A DNA stretch of 64,000 bases from Eonycteris spelaea (taxonomy: Eukaryota > Chordata > Mammalia > Chiroptera > Pteropodidae): positions 4,314,501-4,378,500 of the forward strand of contig PUFA01000072.1 of the NCBI GenBank assembly GCA_003508835.1. The letters are read 5' to 3'. Both the position numbers and the translations under genes were made by a program. The notes beneath the pieces are model-generated. The model did no database searches and had not been told where the DNA came from. It was given only the letters and a program-made list of their open reading frames with translations. This document shows positions 13,001 through 25,000 of the stretch, one piece after another (within the stretch, counting starts at the first letter, position 1; every line of letters begins with the position of its first letter).

Positions 13001-16000
13001 TCTCCTAAGGGAATTGAAAGGAAAATCATCACATGTAAATCAAATAAAAATAAAAATTACTCTTCTGGAAATGTTACTTAAGAAAAAAATAACGAACTAC
13101 TAGCCTTTTTTCACACAGAAAGAGATGTATTTAGTTGCCACTTTCTTTACTTTTCTTGTAAGAAGAAAATCTTTCTTGTCATCATATTCTTTATGCAAAT
13201 TGCTGACCATGATGGCTGGTTTCTAACAAGGGAAACAGGATTTAAAAAGAGACTTATAAATATCATGAAATGACAGGCTGTACACAACTCATGTCCATAA
13301 CATAAAAATTACATTTCCTAATAAAGGGTATTGTATAAACATCCACTTATTTTAATGATTGAAATAAAGACTTATTCAAAAGTAAGTGGACAAAAATATT
13401 TTCTCAAAGACTTTTTTCAGATTGATTCACATGAAAAGAAAATATTTTTCAGATTAATCTCTACGCATGGGGAACTGATCATCACACATTTAACCCGACT
13501 TTGCAATAAAGGCTAACTCACCTCCTCACAACACTGGCAACTCATCAGCTCCCTGACCTTCAGTCTCTCAGCTTTGACATCTTCATCTTCATCCTCGTTG
13601 TTTGGTGGTTCTGGAAACTTCCTACTTCGGGACTTTGCTGAAAGAGTCCTAAATATATGAAGATAGTAGATTTTCAAATAATTAAAATAATAAGAAATTC
13701 AAGCACTACATAGAGAAAAGACTGAAAAGGTATACCAACATGAGATCTGTGGTTATGTCTGGAAGATGGAATTAAAAAGCCATATTTCATTCATTGATAC
13801 CACTTACATATTATCTTAATTCATTCATTTATTCAACAATATCATTTATAACCAGTATGTATCAGACACGACTTCACACAAAGATAAAAGGATTTTAAAA
13901 AGAAGAAACCATGGGCCCCTCTCTCAAAGCACTTCTGACTAGAGTGTAAAGGGCTGACATCAGAACCCACAAAAACACAAAAGTGGACACAGCAAATAGT
14001 GCTTCTAAAGGAAACTTTGACATAACAGTAAGGTAAAAAGAACAACAGAGGAGCTGACGTTATGGAAAACAATGAAACAAGAGAAAAGCATAATAAGAGG
14101 AATAAAATCAATCATGTTAAAGGCTGCAGATTAGTTAAATAAGTTGAGCCTACTTGACAAGACAAAGAAGAAGGTGTTAGTTATCTTACTGAAAATAGTA
14201 TCAGCAAAGAAGTAAGGTTAGACACTAGATTGCGGGGAGTTAAACAGTGAACGAATGAAAGGTGAGGAACTAGAGATGGAAGCTTTTGGGCTGTGAAAGG
14301 AGAGAAATGGGCTAAGAACTAGAAAAGGATTCAGATTTATTTTCTTTTTCTTTTTTTGAGGCATGGCAACCCTTGGCTGACCTCACAGATTGCAAGAACC
14401 CTGTCAGCTTACAATTCCTTATTTTTTATTTTTTACGCCTACAGCACCAGATCTTCCTAGATGGTCTCCCACCCAAGTACTAACCAGGCCCAACCCTGCT
14501 TAGCTTCCGAGATCAGATGGGATCGGGCACGTTCAGGGTAGCATGGCCATAGACAGGATTCAGTTTTAAATGTGACTGATGAGTTCTGATGTCTATTACT
14601 TTGTTTTAAATGAGAGAAAGGTGACCCCCTCCCAAAAGAAAAAGACCCTGTTAAGATCCATAAGCAAAAGACATAGAAAGAGAAAACTGACTGAGCAACA
14701 TCCTTAGGTAGAGAGAAAATAAAGACGGATAATAGGAGGAGCACTTTTAGCTGATTCTTCTTAAATTTAAAATACTCTGTGAAAAGAAAATGCATCGACT
14801 TGGAGAAAACATTTTCAAATTGTATAATCTATCTGATAAGAGACTTGTATCCAGAATATATAAAGAACTCTTATAAGTCAAGAATATAAAGACACCCAAT
14901 TTTGTCTCACTTTTTCTCCGTCCCTCTCACTCCCTGCCTCTGAGAGGAGGCTATGCTCTGTCTGTGGAGTGTTACCCCTTTTCTAACTGTTGACTCCAAC
15001 TCTGGCATGTGTGTTGAACTCCTTCTACACTTTCTGCCAAAGAACACTCTTCTCTCAGTTCAGGGCTTGGTCTCCTCCAGCTCAGGGACATTTGCCCTGT
15101 CCTGCATCACTATTAATCTACAGCACTGCTTTCTATTATTAGTTAGACGTAGGGAGAGTTCTAAGTCATTTTGCTATACTTATCTTGGCTTAGGATGTAG
15201 AAAATTTGGATCCTGAGGAAAAAAGAAAACCAAATAAAAATAAAGACACCCAAGTTTTTAATGGGCAAAGAGTTCAAATAGACATTTCTCAAAATAAAAT
15301 ATAAAAATGGACAATAAGCACTTGAAAAGATGCTCAAAACATAAACCACAAGGAAATGCAAATCAAAACCACAATGAGACACCACTTCATACCCACTGGA
15401 ATGGCTAAAATCAAAAAGATAACAATAACCAAAAAAATGTCAGCAAGGATGTGGAGAAAACAGAACCTTCCTACATTCCTAATGGGAATTTTCCATAGTT
15501 TCAGTTACCTGTGCAAAACTGCGGTCCAAAAAATACTCCAGAAATAAACAATTCACAAGTTTTAAATTATCATACCATTCTGAGTAACAAGAGGAAATCT
15601 CACACCATCCCACTCCGTCTCGCCCAGGACATGAGTCGTCACTTTGTCCAGCACTCTTAGGTCACTTAGGAGCCATCTGGGTTACCAATCGACTATTTTA
15701 GTATCATGGTGCTGATTCAAGTAACTCTTATTTTACTTAAATAATAATGGCCCCGGAGCACAGAATAGTGATGCTGGCAATATGAGTACGCCAAAGAAAG
15801 CAGGAAAGGGCTTCCTTTAAGTGAAAAAATATGTATGCATAGGGAAAAAAAAACATATACACAGAGTTTTGGTACCATCTGTTGATTTCAGGGCATCCAC
15901 TGAGCGATTCTAGGAGGGAACCCGGCAGCTAATTAGAATAGTGCGACCTCTTTAGATAAGTCTGACAATTCTTCGAAAAGGTTAAGCAGAGTTACGCATT

Positions 16001-19000
16001 GTGGCCCATCAATTCTCCTAGGTATCCACCCAAGAGAAATGAAAATATGTCCACACTAATACCTGTAAACAAATATTCACAGCAGCATTATTGTAATAGC
16101 CAAAAAAGTGGAAACAAAAAAGTCCATCAACTGATGAATGGATAAGCAGTGTGGTATATTCATTCATACAATGTAATATTACTCAGCAAAAAAAAAAAAA
16201 AAAAGTAATGAAGTACTGCTATACGCTTCAACATGGAAACACCTTTGAAACATGCTAGGTGAAAGAAGCCAGAAAAAAAAGACCATATAAGTATAATTCC
16301 ACTTAGGTAAATGTTAGAAATTGGCCAGTGTATTATTTGGAGACAGAAAGTAGATCAGGGGTTATTATAGGGCTGGGGGTAAGGGGAGGGATGGGGAAGT
16401 AACTAACTACTAATGAGTACAAGGTTTCTTTTGCGGGCCACGAAGATGATCTAAAATTAGATTCCAGTAATAGCTGCACAACTCTTTTCCAGAGTAGAAC
16501 TCTGGACCACAAAAAATATTTAACATAAAAAAAAATTAACTGACCTGAAAAAGGGATCCTTTCTTATTGATCTGCCTCCATACTTTTTCTCATAGTACTG
16601 TAAGAGGAAAATCCACAGTACACACTGCAGGTAAGGCTAAAAGAAGAACACGTAACAGCTTGTGACTGAGTATGTTTTCTATACCAACAGAACAAAGATC
16701 ACGTATGTAAATTTCCTTATCAACACCAAAAAAATTAATCACATGTTTCTGCATGTCATATCAGTTAAGAACACATTTTAATACAAAACAAGGTAGATTT
16801 TTAGTAAAATAATCCTTCGTATACTTATCTACCTCTGTATAGTCCATTGGTTATCAGCTTCATAAAATATAATCAGAGGAAAAAAAAAAGGTTTGTTTTT
16901 GAATCTAAGGAAGCTAGAATTATAAATAATATAAAAAAGCCAAGAATATTAAAATGGACATTGAATATTCAGTAAATGAAAGGTATTACCATCAAAATGC
17001 ACATTAGCTAGCATTAACTAACACACTTGACTTTTATGCACCTTCGTTTTTAAGCAATAAGAATACGAACTAAAAAGAGTCAAAATCATACAATCAAACA
17101 TAACATAACATGTTAACACAGAAATATGTTTGTTATTTCTTACCGATATAACAGCCACCAAAAGCCTATCCCATGGGTCATAGGCATCCTTATTTTTTCT
17201 AATATTCTTCCAAGAAACCTAAAACAAAATTTTTTAAAATTTATGTTGCTGCGATATTATGAAATAATTATATTTGGTCTGTGACCCAGGTTCCTGGCGC
17301 ACAACTTCTAACATCCTTAGAATTTCCTGAGTGACAGAAGTGATAAGAACATCTTCTATTAATTAAAATGAGCCCTTTTAACAAAATGATTGGAACTTCA
17401 GCACCATCCATCCAATGACCATCAGGGAGGGGGAAGGGGTTTAGCCATTAAATCAGCATGCCTAGTAATGGAACCTCCATGAAAACCATAAAGACAAGGT
17501 TTGGAGAGCTTCCAAGCAGATGAATGCATCCTCACGCTGGGAGGGTGGCACACTCCAATCTCCACAGGGACAGAAGCTCCTGCACTTGGGACCCTTCTGG
17601 ACCTTGCCCTATTATCTCTTAACCTGGCTGTTCACTTGTATATCTGTTATAACAACCTGATAATAGGAAATAAAATATTTCCTGAGTTCCATAAGTCATG
17701 GTAGCCACTAAATGAATCTGAGAAGGGGTCAGTGGAACCCTGGATTTGCAGCCAAGTCAGACAGAAGTATAAATAGCCTGGGAACCCACTACTTGCCACT
17801 GGCGTCTGAAGGCGGGTGGGGCAGTCTTGTGGGACTGAGCCCTTAAACTGTTAGGTCTGCGCTAACTGTAAATAGTCAGATACTCTATGTGAGGGAAACC
17901 TCACACACTTGGTTATCAGAAGTACTGTGAGCTGCAATGTGTAGAAATATTTGGATTAAAATGAAAATAAAAAAGCATTCTGTTCAGTAAACATGCATTC
18001 TGTATCGATAAGTAAGCTACTAATATTAATAGCCATGATTTTTATTTCAATTCTTCTCTATCCCAAAATATTTCTATCTGGGGAGATAATATAAATTAAA
18101 CATATTAAACTGAAACAAACAAAGAGGGGGTAAAGAGGTTAGTGAGTAGAACTAATTAGCAATCATCCCATGTCAATAATTCATCACTTAATTTTTTTTT
18201 AATCACATGGAAATTTTCTTTCAATTATTCAGGCTCAGTAAAACTAACCTGTTTTATTTTTTCTCTGGAAAAAAACACTCTACACTGTATTTTTCTCTCA
18301 TTTCTTTATAGTACAATACATTACTTAATCTTTGAAAAACTCCCTCAAATACTAACTAAAATCATATTGTACTTAAATTCATGAACATGTATCATTTTGG
18401 GCATCAAAGAACATAGTCCTACTTTGAGACTTTAAAGTTTAAAAACCAAAAAAGATTACACGGTAATTTTAAGCTGCTGCAATATATTATTTAAATCAAG
18501 TAGTAGCAGCTAACAAATGGGTTTTTTACTATTTTCCATATAAGAACTAAAATCTCAAAGATTAGAAGCTATTTGTGCTTTTTAAATATTAAAACACCTA
18601 ACAGACCTACCTTTATGAAACAAATCAGACAACCTAGAAGTGGATAGATCGGAATGGCTATGCAAAAGGTATAATGAAGAAGAGCTGTAACTGTATATCC
18701 CATAAAGTAAGTTACTTCGTGATTGCAATGCAAGCCAACGCTGTCTAAAGGGGGAAAAAATGAGAAAACCAATGAAAAAGTGTTAGAAATTTTATACTCA
18801 GCATTAACTATGTTTTCAATCCTTAGTACAACATGGAACCAGACGTGAGCCTTAGCCAGGAAGCGCCAGTACATTGGTACCAGCTGTTTTTAGCTGGCAC
18901 CCGTGCCACGCACATCCCTTCATGGAATGGATGATGCAGACAACTACACAGACTATCTACTTAAGTTCTGTGCTTAGGAAAGACGCAGTAACATTTCTGA

Positions 19001-22000
19001 GTATAATCCTGAAAGCGTTCAGGGCTCTCTTAAAAGTATAACCATGAACTTCAAATGAGTGCTATGAAAAGTTAGGATGAGATAATATAAAATGTGACTT
19101 ACCACAGAATAGATGAATGACCAAAATTCTTTGGTATTTAAAATTTTTTTAAAAGTGAAAGAAGTAATGTAAGTAAACAGAATAACTGATGGAACATAAC
19201 CAATAAAACAAAACACCTGTAAAACAAAAAGTGTAATTTTATATAAGAATATGAATAACTAGCAATACATAGATATAAAACACCAGCCATATTAAAATAC
19301 TAAGAAATAATTATTCTTCAATTTTTATTGCTCAACAAATCACTCCCCAAACTGAAATTGTGATAGGAGTTACCGTGGACATTTCACCTTAATCAATAAA
19401 ACTGATGCTTTTAACTAATTAACACGATCCTGAATAATTTGTGTAAACTGTACACTATTTGCAGTTCTTTTCTCTGCCACGTAAAATGCTAGCTCTTGTT
19501 ATTTTATTATAAAAACAAGTATAACTGGTTACCACTTTATCAACTGTTAGCTACCATTTTAATATAGCATTTAATGCACTTTGTAAATTTTAAGGAAATA
19601 TTTATTAATTTATAAGACAGAAATTAATATGTAAGGTCAGTATGATCTCTGGAAAAATAGAGTTTACTTTCAGCAACCCCAACCTCACCTAGCTCTGTTT
19701 TCCTTTTCCCTCAGATGAATCATTCACATGAAAGTGTCTGGTAACAGTTATTTACATGTGAACACGAATGCAAATCATACTGTTTCTTAATATTTTAACC
19801 TATATTTTAAATTATGGAAGAAAAGAGCTGCTTCTTTGTGAAATTATATTTAGGCATGGAGAGAGACAGAGAAGACATTTTAAGAAAGCACTGCTTAAGT
19901 ATCCCTGGTTACACACGAGCCAGTAGCCGACATGAAAGGTCACCTCAGTGACAAAGAATTATTTTATAATGGTAGTAAGTTATTGTTTTTAAAAATTGCT
20001 TATAGTAATACAAATTGCATCAGTTATAGGTGTCACATACAATAATTAAATAGAATCTGGTTCTACTGTCTGTAAAAAATATTAATATCCAAATTACTCA
20101 ACCAGCCAATTGTCAAATTTATTGACTTCATTTTTTAAGTAGCATTTTATTTATAATGGTACAACTGAGGTTAACTTACCACAGAAAGGAATTTTACAGC
20201 ATAAAAATATAGTCCATAGTGAAATGCAAATAAACTTCCTAGCATCAAAATGAGAACACCAAAAAATAAGGGAATGTCAACAATAGCTTGTCCGATCCAA
20301 TATGCAGAGGGCAAAAGACCTGAAAGTTTAAGTTGGGTGTAAGCTTTGATCTAAAAAAAAAAGGGGGAAGGGGGAAATTAATTATAATTTTAAACATTTT
20401 GCAAACAAAAAACTCTAGCTAATTATTGTATAACTCTTAATTTTATATCAACAAAACACTAAGTCTATATTCTAGGTCTATAGGTAATAAAAGCCCTCCT
20501 TACAGCTAAATATAAATTCCAGTTAGCCTTTAATTTCGATCATTATTTCTGAAATGTAATAATTTAAATAAAGTTTTCAGAATCATATTATAGCAGTGCC
20601 CCTAAGAAACACAAAACTAAAATAGAACAAAAGGTGTCACTGGCGTTATAGCTGTACAGCAGTAATTCTATATCACAGTAGTCAAAACATGATTGCGTGC
20701 GAAAATCTGTGGAAATGGAAAAATATGTTTTAACAGGAAAAGGACTCTTACTTTTAAAAACTGACCGTTCACAAAAACACTTAAAAACTGCCGAGTACCC
20801 TCTGGATTTACATAGGGCTTTCAGCTTAAGTGTGAAACTTTGTACAGATAATGCATTTAAAAGCCTCTTATACACTCTAGTGTAGTACACAGATGTAAGT
20901 TCATGCTAACACAAGTAAACAGCATTTTCATGAATACTAAGAATAACTTAAATGATCACATTCTTCTAAATCTCTAATACTCTCACACTTAATTTGAAAT
21001 TTTTAAAATCTTTTACAAATCCAAATTCCTAACAATTTTATTCAGTTAATTTCTGTCATCTACAAAAATATCACTCCTAATAACTAAAAGTATTATATAA
21101 AAGAACTAGCCACAGAGTAAGGTAAGGGAAACATGGAAAATAACGTTTAGCTAAGGAAAAGAGGAGAAATGATAAACAATGAATAATTTTTACATTCAAT
21201 GAATTATAAGAACAAAAATATAAATTCCGACATAAGTATAAAAACATAAACCAACTCAAATGCAATTATTTTCAATAATCCAACTGAATGCTTTTGTTAT
21301 TTATAACTGCAGGTGTGAATGTACACCTACTCTGGAAAACAGCTTGTCAGTTTTTTATAAAATTAAACACGCCATCACCATACAACATAGCCTTTACTTT
21401 TGAGCATTTATCCCAGAAAAAAACAAAAACTTACATTCATACAAAAATCTGTACGCAAACGTTCATAGCAGCTAAATTCATAATAGTCCAAAATGGAAAC
21501 AATCCAGATCCACACCATGGAATAATATCCAGCAATAAAAGGAACAAACACTGATACATGCAAACTGGATGACCCTTTAGGGAATTATGCTGAGTGAGAA
21601 AAGCCAATCCCAAAAGGAAATATGCTGTGATTTCATTTACACATTCTTGAAATATCTAAATTATAGAAATGGAGAACAGATTAGTGGTTGCCAGAGGTCA
21701 GGGAGGGGGTGGACGGGCGTTTGGGCTTGGAAAAGGCAACAGAAGAGATCTTTGTTGTGACAGTACTGCTCTGTATCCTGATGCATCGATGTCAATATCC
21801 TGGCTGTGCGACTGTACTATTATTTTGCAGGATGTTATATTGAGGTACAGTGGATATGGGTACATAAGATCTCACCGTATATTTCTTATAACCTAACATG
21901 AATCTACAATTACCTCAAAATAAAAATTTGAATTAAAAAACATTCAGGTTCAAACAAAAATAAGAAAAATGCAACTGTCTAGTAAGTTTTATCTTTGAGG

Positions 22001-25000
22001 AGTGGAGATTATGGATGATTTTTTTTTCTTGATACTTTCCTATATTTTCTAAATTAGTAAAATGTATAACAGAAAAATTGAATATATTTAAAAAATATCT
22101 TCTGAAACTTATGTATTACTTTTACATGAAGCTTAATCTCATTATTAATCACACTGTATAAATTAATTTAGATAAACTTGCTTCCAGTGAACTAAGAAAA
22201 GAGATGAAGAGAATGAAAAATTCTGACTAAAGGAGTCAGAGAGACAATCTCAGGCTAGAGAAATCGGGGAAGTCTTTGAACTGCCAAAAGATCACCATCT
22301 GCCTGGATGGAGGACATCAAAAAGGGAAAGGAGCAGAAAAGGTGAAAAATACTAAAAAATCCTCTGTTCAATAAGAAGAATGAACACTGATACATGCAAA
22401 TTGGATGAATCTCCAGAACTATGCTGAGTGAGAAAAGTCAATCCCAAAAGAAAATATGCTGTCATTTTTTTATCATATAGCAATTTTTCCTAGGCTCAGG
22501 TGATGACCATCATTCATTTAACATCAATTAAGTGTCTTACACAATAAATACATTCTATTCAAGGTCAAAAGAGAGAGGCAGTTCAGTGAACAATTAAGAA
22601 CAAAAGGATCACAGTCAGGTGCCAGATCTCACTTAAACAAGAGGAGTCAACCTAGCTGGACACGGTACGTGCATGAACACTCCCATCCTCTATTTCCTGA
22701 CCTACACAGTGGGAACATAAAACTTACCTCACAATGTTGTAAGGATTAATGGATGTAACTTTTAATGCACATGGCAAGGATTTGAGTGACAAATGAGTTA
22801 TTACCATTAAGATATTATAATAACTGTGTTTACACTCCATTTGCTTACTTCTGAAATAATTATACATAAGTCTCACACTCCTGCAAAATAGGTTATTGTT
22901 TGAATGAAATTTCTTATTGACAATCTATACCTGTAATTTTTTAACTGTGTTATTACCTTATGATTCTCCGCATTTTCCATGGCGAAGTAAGGTGGCATTG
23001 CACTAACAATGATTCCGAGTAAAGCTGCTTGAAAATACAGCTCAATTTTAAAAACTATGTCTGTAATTTCCTGAAAGACAATCACAGAATAAGAAAAAGA
23101 ACTGAGAAGCATTTTATATCATCTTAGTACCTTCTAAAAGACTATCAAAAACTCTGTAGAAACACATTAGAACAATCATCTCAGTCGCAGTCTATAAAAA
23201 AAACAGGTGCCAGAGTTAACAGGCAGTGAACTACAACATCAGCTTTGCTACCTATTAAATAGCTACACAATCCTGAGCAAAGCACTCTACTTCCATTTTC
23301 TTATCTTCAACACAGAATATGGCATATAAATTAAGCTTCACCATTTAATTAAAAATTAAAACTGCATGAAAAGCAGTTAACACATTGACCAGTGGTCCCA
23401 TGCAATGAGCACGACCATCTCGGAATGCCGTCTGATGCCTTCATTGGTTTGCCTGGACTCAAAGGCAGCAGGGATCTTGGGGCCCCACTTCTCTGCAATG
23501 GGATGAGCTGTACCTAGCTCAACTTCCTAGGGACTCCAGAGCTGCTTCACCCCAGCAGGGGGATTATAACTGCCACAGGCTCCCAAGGTCCCTAGCTGTC
23601 TGATGGGTCCAAGTACAGAGAGTAACCCTTTCCGGGCAACCTCATAAACAGCTGGCGCCCCAAATGCAAACTACCCAAAACCAAATGTACTGTATCACCC
23701 ACTGCACTGCATAGGTGTATCAGAAGGTACACTTGTGGGACAGGGAAAACACTGCACTAGAGCAGAACCTGCACCATGTCTAGCAGACACCCGGCCTGGG
23801 CACATCCCGCCACAAGATGACGTGGGAACGGAGTGCCGTCTGCATTTTTACAAATAAAGCTAATTCCTTAATTCATGCCATACAGCACTGCAGAATTTTT
23901 CCCAAACTCTGATACATTACAGTGGCTAAAACTGAAAAATATGTAAGCTAAGTAGTACAAGAAATGGAGATTCAATCACACAGAATCTGATTTTAAAAAA
24001 ATGGAGCATTAATAAGATCAGAGTTATGAATAATAAGCTTTAAAAAGTCTCATTTCTTTCCCTCTGGTTTTAAAAAAATAATATGATTTTATGTCAGTAT
24101 AAGTTGCAAGATCTATTGTAATAGTTATGGATAAATAACAAATGTACTAACATCATGAAAACGTGTGGGAATTATAAATTTTGAACTGTGAAGCTAGAGA
24201 AGGAAACAAGATTGGGGAGGGGTGCACTATGAATTTCAACTGTATATTTAAGTTTAAAAATATTTCTCAAAGTATGACAAAACATTAACATTTAAAACCT
24301 TTGAATAGTAGATACATGGTTATTTTCTGTAGGCTTGAAACATTCCAGTTAAAAAAATCAGAAAAGATGGTCAACAACTCTGATGATTTCAATACCACCT
24401 ATGCACTGTTCACTCAAATACTTATTTCCTTTCAAGAAATCTCTCCAGATTCATACATCCAAATGCCTACTCCATTTGCACCAGATACAAATGCCACAAC
24501 GCAGCATGCTTAAAACTGAAATCAGTTTTCCCCACTGTAGCGTCTCTCTTCTGCCTATATTCTCAAAATCAGTGACTACTACTATGCACCACATCACCCG
24601 AAACGGTAAGAAATGATTCCTTTCTTCTTCTCATTTCGCAAATGCAACAGTGATAAAGTATGTCACATATTTCTTTGACATCCTTTTCCCTCTGACACTA
24701 TTATTACTGCCCCTGCATTAATTCAGACACTTGTTATCTCCTCTCATATAACCTATTTAGTAAAATAGGTTACTAATATGATTTCTTTAAATTTCTTTCC
24801 ACCACAATTCTCATAGAAATCCCTTCCCACCTCAGTGCCAGCGATCTTTTTAAAATGCAAATTTAATATTACTTTGTCCCCATGTCTAGGTATAGGGGTA
24901 ACGAGAAGAGTACTAAATTAATCTTCTATGAGATTTCCATTGGAAGATGCAAAAGATTACAGCAAACTAAAAAAGTTTTGGGTGTAGATTATATTATAGT

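Larger units (their letters stand above)
14795..16535 (+). mobile_element. L1 fragment (ORF2 end and 3' UTR) broken by two insertions
   Basis: Pieces in order on the plus strand: 14795-14899 (TCTGATAAGAGACTTGTATCC, ATATATAAAGAACTC), 15254-15490 (AATGGGCAAAGAGTTCAAAT, GATGTGGAGAAAACAG), 15935-16535 (AATTCTCCTAGGTATCCACC, TGATGAATGGATAAGCA, ATTACTCAGC and an A-run). They follow L1 order, so a single element was interrupted by a 340-bp retroposed insert and a Tigger element. It is antisense to ABCA5 in intron 28. Confidence 0.8.

Noticed and set aside
14434..14554. Functional 5S rRNA gene
   Set aside because: Several substitutions, attached SINE body with A tail and target duplications, no T-run terminator directly after the 5S part.
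18737..18744. Alternative acceptor (GACAG) of exon 26 as a rescue of the frameshift
   Set aside because: It removes 4 nt, leaving 130, which does not restore the phase needed at the exon 26/27 junction.
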